A stretch of 19,995 nt of DNA from SXMI01 sp964391365 (GTDB lineage: Bacteria; Actinomycetota; Acidimicrobiia; Acidimicrobiales; Microtrichaceae), in contig CAYMKW010000044.1 in assembly GCA_964391365.1 (NCBI GenBank), positions 1 to 19,995 of the forward strand. Direction: 5' to 3'. Of the stretch, positions 6,962 through 14,757 are shown piece by piece. The notes under the pieces were generated by a model. That model saw only the letters and a program-made list of their open reading frames with translations, was not told where the DNA came from and ran no database searches. Numbering within the stretch: position 1 is the stretch's first letter; the number at the start of each line of letters is the position of its first letter. A program made the translations under genes and the position numbers.

Positions 6962-8224
6962 TCAGCCCTGGCCGGACTGCGTGCGGACGAGCTCCACGAG
7001 GTTGCCGATCGCCACGTTGACGTCCACGAGGTGCAGGCCCCACTCCGGGGTGAGCAGCCCGCCCAGACGTTCGGGCCGCTGGTCACCGGGGGTCCAGGTG
7101 CTCGTCACCTCGAGCCAGTCGGTGCGATCGTCGCTGGCGCAGCGCCCGTCCCACCAGCCCTCCAACCTGATGAACGGCGTGGTGGTGCCGGGCCGGGCTC
7201 CCGCCGGGTAGTAGGAGTCGAGCGGCGCGGATCCGCCCGCCGGGTCGGCCGGGTTGGTGCAGATGACCCGACCTCCGCCGCCCCGCAACCGCCCGAAGAA
7301 GCTGTTCTCCGGCGGCGGCGCCGCAGCGTCGAAGGTGGCGTAGCTCAGGACGCACCCGGTCTGGTCGGCTGCGGTGCAGGGTGGGACGTTCTCGAACGCT
7401 CCGGGCGATCCCGGTGCGGGTACGCCGCCACCGATCAGCATGGCCGAGACCATCCGATCCCGCAGCGCCTCGTTCCCGTCGATCTGTTCTGCGACCAGTC
7501 GCCGGAGGTGACCTGCCCCCTGTGAGTGGCCGATCAGCACGAACGGTCGCTGGCCACCGTCGTTGCGCAGGTAGTGCTGCCACGCCTCGAGCACATCGCC
7601 GTAGGCGACCTCCGCAGGAGCGGGCACGCCGGCCACCGTCGTCGTCGAACCCCCCGAGAAGGCGGCCAGCCCTCGCACCGGGATCTGCCGGTAGAGCGGA
7701 GCGAACGTCCGGCACACCTCGGCGAACCGGGCGAACTGGTTGGCGATGACGTTCCGCTCCTCGTCGCCCGGTGACCGGTCGGCGTTCGGGGGGTCGTCGG
7801 CGGACACGGTCGGGTAGACGTAGAAGCAGTCGACCGCCGGGTCGCTCGCCGGGGTGAACGGCTCGACCTCGGTGGTCCCGTCGGACCGGACCAGCGTGGC
7901 GGTCAGATCGATGTCGCAGGCGTCATCGGTGAGGTCGGGGCGACACAACCAGTTCGCCGGGTCGTCGTAGGCGCTGACCGGGTCGGGACCGGGCGGGTCG
8001 CCGGCGCCGTCGGGGGGTGTCGTGGACGAGGTCGCAACCTGGTCGGTGCTCGTTGCCTCCGAGGTGCTCGGGGCCGAGGGCTCTTCGGTGGACGAGCAGG
8101 CGGTGAGCAGCAGGGCCGTCGCCAGTGTGATCGTCCCTGCGGTGCGGCCGAGCACGCTGCGACTGCTCCAGCGGCCCCGGGTCGGCCGGTCGGAGCGGTG
8201 GGGGCGGGAGGATCGGTGCTGCAC
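6962..8224 (-). CDS. DUF3089 alpha/beta-hydrolase lipoprotein
   Basis: 420 residues from the GTG at 8224, with AGGA eight bases upstream. The long basic N-terminus is followed by a hydrophobic stretch and a lipobox LLLTAC with Cys43, then a Ser/Thr/Pro-rich linker (about 44-80). This indicates a lipoprotein displayed outside the membrane. The body matches the DUF3089 family: WLCRPDL and CDIDLTAT, then DCFYVYPTV, CRTFAPLYRQ, and a nucleophile elbow GHSQGA with Ser234. The family is expected to hydrolyse esters or similar bonds, but the substrate is unknown. The gene is divergent from meaB and lies upstream of the two RCC1 genes on the same strand (112 bases to the next start). An internal GTG near 8155 (codon 24) would also keep the lipobox, so the exact start is less certain. 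Confidence 0.85.
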   Translation of the reverse strand: MQHRSSRPHRSDRPTRGRWSSRSVLGRTAGTITLATALLLTACSSTEEPSAPSTSEATSTDQVATSSTTPPDGAGDPPGPDPVSAYDDPANWLCRPDLTDDACDIDLTATLVRSDGTTEVEPFTPASDPAVDCFYVYPTVSADDPPNADRSPGDEERNVIANQFARFAEVCRTFAPLYRQIPVRGLAAFSGGSTTTVAGVPAPAEVAYGDVLEAWQHYLRNDGGQRPFVLIGHSQGAGHLRRLVAEQIDGNEALRDRMVSAMLIGGGVPAPGSPGAFENVPPCTAADQTGCVLSYATFDAAAPPPENSFFGRLRGGGGRVICTNPADPAGGSAPLDSYYPAGARPGTTTPFIRLEGWWDGRCASDDRTDWLEVTSTWTPGDQRPERLGGLLTPEWGLHLVDVNVAIGNLVELVRTQSGQG

Positions 8225-8352
8225 GGGAGGCGTCCTGGTCTGGTCGGCGTCGTGTTCACGGTCGAGTTGATCGTGATCCGGGCGATGCTACGGCCGGGCC
8301 CTCCGGTCGATCGGGCACTCCCTCCGGCGGCGGTGCGGAGCAGGCCCACCGG

Positions 8353-8358
8353 TACGCT
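8353..8358 (+). promoter_or_regulatory. Possible leaderless -10 element for meaB
   Basis: TACGCT ends exactly seven bases before the GTG at 8366, and no Shine-Dalgarno sequence is visible before that GTG. This spacing is what a leaderless actinobacterial transcript would show. There is no convincing -35 element, so the call is weak. Confidence 0.25.
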
Positions 8359-8365
8359 GCAGCAC

Positions 8366-9352
8366 GTGTCCGGGACCCTGCGCGCCGAGGAGTACGTCGA
8401 CGGGGTCCGTGCCGGCGACCGTACCGTCCTGGCCCGCACCATCACCCTGCTCGAGAGCAGCAACCCGGCGCACCGCACCCTGGCCGGCGAGGTCCTCCAG
8501 GAACTCCTGGCCGATTCGGGCGGTGCGCACCGGGTCGGCATCACCGGCGTCCCGGGCGTCGGCAAGTCGACGTTCATCGACCAGCTGGGCGTCAACCTCA
8601 CCGGCGACGGCCACCGGGTGGCGGTTCTGGCGGTGGATCCCACCAGTTCACGCACGGGCGGGTCGATCCTGGGCGACAAGACCCGCATGGAGCGCCTTGC
8701 GGTCGACCCGAACGCGTTCATCCGTCCGTCACCGGCGGGTTCGACGCTGGGCGGGGTGACGCGTGCGACCCGGGAGACGATCCTGGTCTGCGAGGCGGCC
8801 GGGTTCGACGTGGTCCTGGTGGAGACGGTGGGTGTCGGTCAGTCCGAGACGGTGGTGGCCGGGATGGTCGACTGCTTCCTGGTGCTGATGCTCAGCGGCG
8901 CAGGTGACGACCTGCAGGGCATCAAGAAGGGTGTCCTCGAGCTCGCCGATGTGGTGGCGATCAACAAGGCCGATGGCGACAACGTCCAGCGGGCCGAACT
9001 CGCCGCCGGTGAGTACCGCACGGCGCTGCACCTGGTGGGTTCGCCCACGCCCACGTGGACGACGCCGGTGCTGACCTGCTCGGCCATCACCAACACCGGC
9101 CTCGACCGGGTGTGGGAGCAGGTCGCCCTCCACCGCACCACGGCGATCGGGTCGGGTCGTTTCGAGGAGCGACGCCGCCGTCAGCAGGTGGACTGGATGT
9201 GGTCGATGCTCGACGACCGGCTCCGGCTGGCGCTGCGGTCGGAGCCCGGTGTCCGGGCCCGGCTCGAGGAACTCGAACTGGCGGTGGAGTCGGGCCGGAT
9301 GCCGGCGACCGTCGCCGTGGACGAACTCTGGGACCGGTTCCGCGCCGGGTAG
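8366..9352 (+). CDS. meaB: MeaB-family GTPase, chaperone of methylmalonyl-CoA mutase
   Basis: 328 residues, close to the family's usual 320-340. The GTG at 8366 is chosen because family homology begins at once (an EEYVDGVRAGDR segment, then ARTITLLES). An in-frame ATG at 8285 would add 27 residues unlike the family. Nucleotide-binding motifs are clear: P-loop GVPGVGKST (61-69), the switch segment DPTSSRTGGS with GDKTRM (91-108), ETVGVGQSE (153-161) and NKAD (200-203). MeaB proteins use GTP hydrolysis to load adenosylcobalamin into the mutase and to remove damaged cofactor, acting in the cytoplasm. The gene usually sits next to the mutase. Here it has the same orientation but is about 7 kb away, with three minus-strand genes between. 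It is also called ArgK-like in older annotations. Confidence 0.95.
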   Translation: MSGTLRAEEYVDGVRAGDRTVLARTITLLESSNPAHRTLAGEVLQELLADSGGAHRVGITGVPGVGKSTFIDQLGVNLTGDGHRVAVLAVDPTSSRTGGSILGDKTRMERLAVDPNAFIRPSPAGSTLGGVTRATRETILVCEAAGFDVVLVETVGVGQSETVVAGMVDCFLVLMLSGAGDDLQGIKKGVLELADVVAINKADGDNVQRAELAAGEYRTALHLVGSPTPTWTTPVLTCSAITNTGLDRVWEQVALHRTTAIGSGRFEERRRRQQVDWMWSMLDDRLRLALRSEPGVRARLEELELAVESGRMPATVAVDELWDRFRAG

Positions 9353-9385
9353 ATCTTCCCGCTTGCCGGTGGCCGCCGGACGGCG

Positions 9386-10174
9386 TTGTCTGGAGGGGTG
9401 CCACGCCCCCGGTTCCCCCTCGGCGCCCTGACCGCTGCGGTCGTCGTCGGTGCGACGGTGGCGGGTCTCGGCGTGGCCTGTGGGACCGAGGTGGAGCAGG
9501 CGGTCGCGCCGGATCCCGGTGGGGTGTCGACCTCGTTGCCGTCGGCTCCCGGGGCCGAGGTGGCCGGTGCCACCGAGCAGCGTCCGACCCTCGACGCCGC
9601 GCTCCTGACCCGGCTGCGTTCGACGGTGCTCCCGGTGAACTCGCAGGGCTGCGGTTTCGACCGCCAGGGAACCGTGAGCCTGGTCGACCTGGCCGGGAGT
9701 CCGTTGGCGGTCTCCAACCGTCACGTGCTGGCGGGCGCCACGGAGGCCGTCGTGACCCTGCCGGACGGGGAGATCGTGAGCGTCCGGGTCGGGGGGACCG
9801 TGCCGGATCGGGACGCCGCCGTGCTCGATCCGCAGGATGCGATCTCCTCGGGGCTCGTCTCTGAGACGCTGCAGGTCGGGCCTGCGCCGCAGGTGGGCGA
9901 CGAGGTGGTGGTGGCCGGTCACCCGGGTGGGGCGTTCGCTGCGTTCCCGGGTCGGGTGACCGCCGTCGAGGACCGGGTCGATGACGGCGGGACCGTGCAG
10001 GTCCTGGTCGTGGACGTCCCGACCGAGGAGGGCAGCTCGGGCGGCGTGGTCGTCGACGCATCCGGCCGCGCGGTCGGCCTGGTCGCCGCCCGCGACCCGG
10101 AGACCGGGAGCGCCGTGGCCTATCCGTTCTCGGCCCTCACCGGGCGACTGGACCCTGAGCCGCCGGGCTGTTGA
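9386..10174 (+). CDS. Exported trypsin-like serine protease
   Basis: 262 residues if started at the TTG at 9386, which has a weak GGA five bases upstream. The GTG at 9398 is an alternative, but its GGAGG lies only one base away. A hydrophobic segment (about residues 13-32) precedes a Cys in GVACG, which is not a strict lipobox, so it is exported or anchored with uncertain lipidation. The catalytic triad of the trypsin/HtrA fold is visible: His113 in NRHVL, Asp143 in DRDAAVL, and Ser218 in GSSGGVVVD. No PDZ domain follows, as the protein ends about 45 residues after the serine. Substrate unknown. It starts 33 bases after meaB but probably belongs functionally with the secreted proteins around it. 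Confidence 0.8.
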   Translation: MSGGVPRPRFPLGALTAAVVVGATVAGLGVACGTEVEQAVAPDPGGVSTSLPSAPGAEVAGATEQRPTLDAALLTRLRSTVLPVNSQGCGFDRQGTVSLVDLAGSPLAVSNRHVLAGATEAVVTLPDGEIVSVRVGGTVPDRDAAVLDPQDAISSGLVSETLQVGPAPQVGDEVVVAGHPGGAFAAFPGRVTAVEDRVDDGGTVQVLVVDVPTEEGSSGGVVVDASGRAVGLVAARDPETGSAVAYPFSALTGRLDPEPPGC

Positions 10175-10214
10175 CGCAGGGCCGTGGGAGCCCGCCCCGG
10201 TGCGTTGTCGGCCC

Positions 10215-10243
10215 GTGACCTCGCATCGAGTTGCTCCTACACT
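10215..10243 (+). promoter_or_regulatory. Candidate sigma70-type promoter of the SGNH lipoprotein gene
   Basis: GTGACC (10215-10220) and TACACT (10238-10243) are separated by 17 bases and lie 42 bases upstream of the GTG at 10286. Each hexamer matches four of six consensus positions. The location in the 111-base gap after the protease gene is suitable. Confidence 0.4.
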
Positions 10244-10285
10244 CACCTCAGCCGTTCGGGGCGTTCGGTGGGCAGAGGGGGAGTC

Positions 10286-11236
10286 GTGATCGAGGACCAC
10301 GGAGTGGATCGACGCAGCCGTCGGGGAGCGCGGGGTTGGGGCCGGCTGGCCTCGGTGGTTCTGGCGGCGCTCGTCGTCGCCGGTTGCACGTCGTCACCAT
10401 CGGTCTCGGGTCCGCGGCCGGGGGCCGACGGTCCGTTCCGCTACGTCTCGCTCGGCGACTCCTACGTCTCGGGCCCGCTGCTCCCCGAGCCCTACGGCGA
10501 ACCCATCGACTGCGGCCGCTCGCGGACCAACTGGCCGGCCAAGGTCGCCCGGGCCATCGACGCCCGCGAGTTCGTCGACGTCAGTTGCGGGTCGGCGAAG
10601 AGCATCCACATGACCGAGGAGCAGGAGGCGCCGCTCGGATCGACGGCGGCCCCCCAGTTCGACGCCCTCACTGCCGACACCGATCTGGTGACCGTCGGCG
10701 TCGGCGGCAACGACGTCGGATTCGATTCCATCGCCAAGGGCTGCGTGAACCTGCTGCCGTTCCCGTTGGGCGACGCGCCCTGGGGACGGCCGTGCATCCA
10801 GAAGAACGTGTTCGGCGCCTGGGACAAGACGTCGTGGAAGATCGAGAAGGCCCGGCCGCTGGTCGCCGGCGTCCTCGACGGGATCCGGGATCGGTCCCCG
10901 GACGCCCGGATCATCCTGGTCGGCTACCCGGTCGCGCTGCCCGACAGCGGCGTGGGGTGTTGGCCGCAGGTGCCGATCCTCGACGTCGACGTCCGTTACC
11001 TGCGCGACAAGTACCGCGAGATGAACCGGATGCTCGAGGAGGTCGCAGCGTCCCGCGGGGTCGAGTTCGTCGACGCCTACACGCCGAGCATCGGCCACGA
11101 CGTCTGCCAGCCGTACCCGAACGCCTGGGTGAACACGATCAACCTGGACCCGCCCGGGCTGCCGCTCCACCCGAACGTGTACTCCCACGAGCGGACGGCG
11201 CAGGTGGTGGCGCAGGCGGTCCTCGCCGGCAGCTGA
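10286..11236 (+). CDS. SGNH/GDSL-family hydrolase lipoprotein
   Basis: 316 residues from the GTG at 10286, with a purine-rich AGGGGGAG just upstream. The signal is lipoprotein-like: basic residues, then LASVVLAALVV and lipobox VAGC with Cys34. The SGNH blocks are present: block I SLGDSYVSG with nucleophile Ser59, block III GVGGNDVGF with Asn142, and the C-terminal PLHPN with His295. Four further cysteines in the middle could form disulfides, as in secreted actinobacterial lipases of this family. It probably hydrolyses lipid or acyl esters outside the cell; the substrate is not predictable. It appears to have its own promoter and is followed by about 100 non-coding bases containing a palindrome before the alcohol dehydrogenase. 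Confidence 0.88.
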   Translation: MIEDHGVDRRSRRGARGWGRLASVVLAALVVAGCTSSPSVSGPRPGADGPFRYVSLGDSYVSGPLLPEPYGEPIDCGRSRTNWPAKVARAIDAREFVDVSCGSAKSIHMTEEQEAPLGSTAAPQFDALTADTDLVTVGVGGNDVGFDSIAKGCVNLLPFPLGDAPWGRPCIQKNVFGAWDKTSWKIEKARPLVAGVLDGIRDRSPDARIILVGYPVALPDSGVGCWPQVPILDVDVRYLRDKYREMNRMLEEVAASRGVEFVDAYTPSIGHDVCQPYPNAWVNTINLDPPGLPLHPNVYSHERTAQVVAQAVLAGS

Positions 11237-11267
11237 TCGGGCCGGGGCCGGGTCGGCACTGCGAGGT

Positions 11268-11283
11268 CGGGACGATCGTCCCG
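11268..11283. promoter_or_regulatory. 16-bp perfect palindrome upstream of the alcohol dehydrogenase
   Basis: CGGGACGATCGTCCCG reads the same on both strands, with no loop, 55 bases upstream of the dehydrogenase ATG. The lack of a loop favours a dimeric-regulator operator over a terminator, although it also follows the lipoprotein stop by 31 bases. At this GC content chance palindromes are not rare. Confidence 0.35.
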
Positions 11284-11338
11284 GCCGGATCGGGAGCGAC
11301 CGGTTGGTGGCGGAGGTGCCCGTCCCGAGAGTGGACGC

Positions 11339-12379
11339 ATGCAGGCGCTCCGACTCACCTCCTGGCAGCACGACGCCGAGTTCGCCGACGTCCCGACTCC
11401 GGATCCGGCCCCTGGCCAGGTCCTGGTCCGGGTCGGCGGTGCGGGTGCCTGCCACTCCGATCTCCACCTGATGCACGACTTCACGCCGGGTTCGCTGCCG
11501 TTCGACCCGCCCTTCACCCTGGGTCACGAGAACGCGGGGTGGGTCGAGGCGGTCGGGCCGGGGGTCTCGGGCCTCGATCCGGGCACGCCCGTGGCGGTCT
11601 ACGGGCCGTGGGGGTGTGGCCGGTGCCACCGGTGCCGGGTGGGCGCCGAGAACTACTGCATCGACCAGGCACGGCGGCCGGTGGCCGGCGGTGGCCTGGG
11701 TGCCGACGGCGGGATGGCGCAGTTCATGCTGGTGCCGTCGGCCCGACACCTGGTGGAGCTCGGCGATCTGGACCCGGTGGTGGCGGCGCCGTTGACCGAC
11801 GCCGGCCTGACCCCGTACCACGCGATCCGACGGTCGCTGGACCTGCTCGTGCCGGGGTCGACGGCGCTGGTGGTTGGCGTCGGCGGACTGGGGCACCTCG
11901 CTCTGCAGATCCTCCGGGAACTGACCCCGGCCACGATCGTCGCCGTCGACGAGCGCCCGGAGGCGCTGGTGCTGGCGGCGTCCCTCGGAGCACACCACAC
12001 GATCCTCCCGGGGCCGGCGGCGCACGAGGAGATCCTCGCCCGGACCGCCGGACGCGGGGTGGACGTGGCGATCGACCTGGTGGGTTCGCCGGTGACGCTC
12101 GCGTTCGCCGCAGCGCTCACCCGGTCGCTCGGTCACCTCACGATCGTCGGCCTGGGCGGAGGGTCGCTCCCCGTCGGGTTCACGTCGATGGCCTACGAGG
12201 TCTCGGTGGCGACCACCTACTGGGGGAGCATCCCCGAGCTCATGGAGGTGCTCGAGCTCGGTTCTGCGGGTCGGATCCGGGCTGACGTCCAGCGATTCAC
12301 GCTCGACCAGGCGCCGGATGCCTACCGACTGATGGCCGCCGGTCAGCTCGAGGGCCGAGCGGTCGTGGTGCCGTCGTGA
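11339..12379 (+). CDS. Zinc-dependent alcohol dehydrogenase (MDR family)
   Basis: 346 residues from the ATG at 11339, full length for the family. Catalytic zinc ligands are Cys38 (GACHSDLH), His63-Glu64 (GHE) and Asp154 (DAGLTPYHA). The structural zinc site is Cys93, Cys96, Cys99 and Cys107. The Rossmann motif GVGGLG lies at about 180-185, and Asp204 (AVDER) at the end of the second strand favours NAD over NADP. The sequence strongly recalls the Rhodococcus ADH-A type of secondary alcohol/ketone dehydrogenase: the YGPWGCG segment, DAGLTPYHA, a YWG motif near residue 286, and the VVVP C-terminus. Cytoplasmic; the natural substrate is unknown. The stop codon overlaps the start of the PEP synthase gene (GTGA), so the two are probably co-translated. 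Confidence 0.92.
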   Translation: MQALRLTSWQHDAEFADVPTPDPAPGQVLVRVGGAGACHSDLHLMHDFTPGSLPFDPPFTLGHENAGWVEAVGPGVSGLDPGTPVAVYGPWGCGRCHRCRVGAENYCIDQARRPVAGGGLGADGGMAQFMLVPSARHLVELGDLDPVVAAPLTDAGLTPYHAIRRSLDLLVPGSTALVVGVGGLGHLALQILRELTPATIVAVDERPEALVLAASLGAHHTILPGPAAHEEILARTAGRGVDVAIDLVGSPVTLAFAAALTRSLGHLTIVGLGGGSLPVGFTSMAYEVSVATTYWGSIPELMEVLELGSAGRIRADVQRFTLDQAPDAYRLMAAGQLEGRAVVVPS

Positions 12380-14721
12380 CCGACACGGCGCCGGTCCGGT
12401 CGACGCCCACGCCCGCCGGTCGCCTCGTCGTCGACCTGGACGGGGTCGGGCCGCCCGACGTTGCGGAGGTCGGTGGAAAGGCGGCGAACCTCGGTTCCCT
12501 CCGGCGGGCCGGGTTCCGGGTGCCGCCGGGGTTCGTGGTGACCTCGTCCGCCTACCTGGCGGCACTGACCGGTGCCGCCTGCCGTCAGCAGGTGCTCGAG
12601 GAGTTCCGGGCGCTCGTGGCGATCGACGACCCGGAACGACGTCGCGACCGTGCTGCGGTGCTGCGACAGCGGGTGGCGTCGGTCCCGGTCCCGGGCGAGG
12701 TCCGGGTCGCGGTCGCTGCGGCGCTCGAACGACTGGGACCCGATGCGGTGCTGGCGGTCCGGTCGTCGGCGACCGCGGAGGACGCCGCCGGTGCATCCTT
12801 CGCCGGCGCGCACGCCACGCTCGTCGGGGTCGCGGGCCTGAGCGGGGTGCTGGGAGCGATCTCCACCTGCTGGGCCTCGGCGTTCACCGACCGGGCGATC
12901 GCCTACCGGATCGAACGGGGCCTGCTCGAGGAGCCCATCCTCGCCGTCGTCGTCCAGATGGCCCTGCCGGCCGACGTGGCTGGTGTCGCCTTCAGCGAGC
13001 GGCCGGACGGCTCGGCCCCCGACGTGGTGGTCGTGGAATCGGCCCGTGGGCTCGGTGAGTCGGTCGTCAGCGGTGCGGTGGAACCCGACCACGACGAGGT
13101 CGACGTGGCCGGATGGGCGGTGGTGACGCGACGTCCCGGACGGCAGGTGGAGCAACTCGTCCTGTCGGGTGACAGGGTGCAGCGGGTCCGTGGGGCGGTC
13201 GACCCGGGACCCCACGTACTGGACGAGTCCGCGGTCGTCGGCATCGCCCGGACGGCCCGGACGGTGGCCGATCACTTCGGTGGACCCCAGGACGTCGAGT
13301 GGGCTCTGGTCGGTGACGAGCTGTGGATCCTCCAGTCCCGGCCGATCACCACGATCACCGCATCGCCGTCGATGGCGCCGCCGCCGGTCCTGCCGTCCGG
13401 CACCGGGGGCGAGCCGCTCCGTGGACTCGGTGCGGCCCGGGGCGTGGCGTCCGGGCCGGTCCGGGTGGTGTCCGATCCCCGGCACCCCGGGGCGTTCACC
13501 GCCGGCGACGTCCTGGTGGCGCGCAGCACCAGCCCCGACTGGGTCCCTCTGCTGAGACGGGCGTCGGCGGTGGTCACGGAGTCCGGTGGGACCACCTGCC
13601 ACGCGGCGATCGTGAGCCGTGAACTCGGCGTCCCGTGCGTGGTCGGCGTGCACGACGCGACCAGGGTCCTGTCCGACGGCGACGAGGTCACCGTCGACGG
13701 ATCGTCGGGAACGGTGACGCCGGGTGCCCCGGCACCCCTTTTGCTGTCGGCCGGCCACGATCTGTCCTCCGTCGTCGGTCACCCGGCCCCGGACACCGCT
13801 CCGCCACCCGGCCCGACGGCCACCCGGATCGAGGTCAACCTGGGGGTGGTGTCCTCGGCGGCCGCAGCGGCTGCGCTCCCGGTCGACGGCGTGGGCCTGC
13901 TGCGCGCCGAGGTCCTGCTCGTCGACGCGCTCGACGGCGTGCACCCTGCGGCAATGGTGGCCGCCGGCGGGGCCGATCGGTTCGTCGACCGGCTGGCCGG
14001 TGCGCTCGCAGCCGTGGCGGAGCCGTTCGGCCGCCGACCCGTGCGCTACCGGAGCACCGACCTCCGGAGCAACGAGTTCGGGCGCCTGGAGGGCGGTGAG
14101 GAAGTCGAACCCGAGGAGGCGAACCCGATGATCGGCTACCGCGGCTGTTACCGCTACGTGACCGATCCGGTGCTGTTCCGACTCGAGCTCGAGGCGCTGG
14201 CCCGGGTGCGAACCGACCACCCGAACGTCCACCTGATGATCCCGTTCGTGCGGACCCGATGGGAGCTGGCGGCCTGCCTGGAACTCGTGGACGCCTCACC
14301 GCTGGGGGCGGACCGGCACCTGGAGCGCTGGATCATGGCCGAGGTGCCGTCGGTCATCTACCGACTGGAGGACTACGCGGCGCTCGGCGTGGCCGGCGTC
14401 TCGATCGGGACCAACGACCTCACCCAGCTCCTCCTCGGGGTCGACCGGGACTCGAGCGTCTGTGCGCCCCTGTCGGACCCGCGCGACGAGGCGGTCCTGG
14501 CGGCGATCACCGACATCGTCACCCGGGCCCACGCGGCGGGGCTGTCGACCTCGTTGTGCGGCCAGGCGCCCTCGGACGACCCGGCCTTCGCCGAACACCT
14601 GGTCCGGGTCGGCATCGACGCGATCTCGGTCACCCCGGATGCCGTCGAGCCCCTCCGGCGGGCGGTCGCCGCGGCCGAGCGGAGGATCGTGCTCGAGGCG
14701 GCACGTCCGGTGGTCCGCTGA
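12376..14721 (+). CDS. ppsA: Phosphoenolpyruvate synthase
   Basis: 781 residues from a GTG that overlaps the dehydrogenase stop by four bases. The enzyme makes PEP from pyruvate and ATP, releasing AMP and phosphate, for gluconeogenesis. Domains in order: an N-terminal ATP-grasp domain (GGKAANLGSL, RSSATAEDAAGASFAG near 130, ending LQSRPITT), a swivelling phosphohistidine domain with GGTTCHAAIVSRELG and catalytic His409, and a C-terminal PEP/pyruvate barrel with NPMIGYRG, IPFVRT, SIGTNDLTQL and the acid/base Cys728 in LCGQAPS. Length and motifs match PpsA better than pyruvate phosphate dikinase: Cys-Gly-Gln-Ala-Pro-Ser and a closing ISVTPDA segment. A transferred water dikinase of secondary metabolism is unlikely because the barrel domain is complete. 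It converges with the amidohydrolase gene, with a shared hairpin between them. Confidence 0.94.
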   Translation: MTDTAPVRSTPTPAGRLVVDLDGVGPPDVAEVGGKAANLGSLRRAGFRVPPGFVVTSSAYLAALTGAACRQQVLEEFRALVAIDDPERRRDRAAVLRQRVASVPVPGEVRVAVAAALERLGPDAVLAVRSSATAEDAAGASFAGAHATLVGVAGLSGVLGAISTCWASAFTDRAIAYRIERGLLEEPILAVVVQMALPADVAGVAFSERPDGSAPDVVVVESARGLGESVVSGAVEPDHDEVDVAGWAVVTRRPGRQVEQLVLSGDRVQRVRGAVDPGPHVLDESAVVGIARTARTVADHFGGPQDVEWALVGDELWILQSRPITTITASPSMAPPPVLPSGTGGEPLRGLGAARGVASGPVRVVSDPRHPGAFTAGDVLVARSTSPDWVPLLRRASAVVTESGGTTCHAAIVSRELGVPCVVGVHDATRVLSDGDEVTVDGSSGTVTPGAPAPLLLSAGHDLSSVVGHPAPDTAPPPGPTATRIEVNLGVVSSAAAAAALPVDGVGLLRAEVLLVDALDGVHPAAMVAAGGADRFVDRLAGALAAVAEPFGRRPVRYRSTDLRSNEFGRLEGGEEVEPEEANPMIGYRGCYRYVTDPVLFRLELEALARVRTDHPNVHLMIPFVRTRWELAACLELVDASPLGADRHLERWIMAEVPSVIYRLEDYAALGVAGVSIGTNDLTQLLLGVDRDSSVCAPLSDPRDEAVLAAITDIVTRAHAAGLSTSLCGQAPSDDPAFAEHLVRVGIDAISVTPDAVEPLRRAVAAAERRIVLEAARPVVR

Positions 14722-14737
14722 CTCCCGCCGGGCATCC

Positions 14738-14757
14738 CGACGGACCTCAGTCCGTCG
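14738..14757. terminator. Bidirectional terminator hairpin between convergent genes
   Basis: An eight-base perfect stem (CGACGGAC at 14738-14745 with GTCCGTCG at 14750-14757) has a CTCA loop. It follows the PEP synthase stop by 16 bases. On the other strand it overlaps the last codons of the amidohydrolase, whose TGA (14749-14747) lies inside the loop. No U-tract is present. Confidence 0.5.

Noticed and set aside
9361..9385. Terminator hairpin between meaB and the protease gene (CCGG-containing inverted segments)
   Set aside because: The arms are short and imperfect, no better than expected by chance at this GC content.
10394..14232. Long minus-strand frames antisense to the SGNH lipoprotein, alcohol dehydrogenase and PEP synthase genes
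   Set aside because: No recognisable motif and biased Arg/His/Pro/Gly composition, while the + strand shows complete catalytic motifs of three known families.
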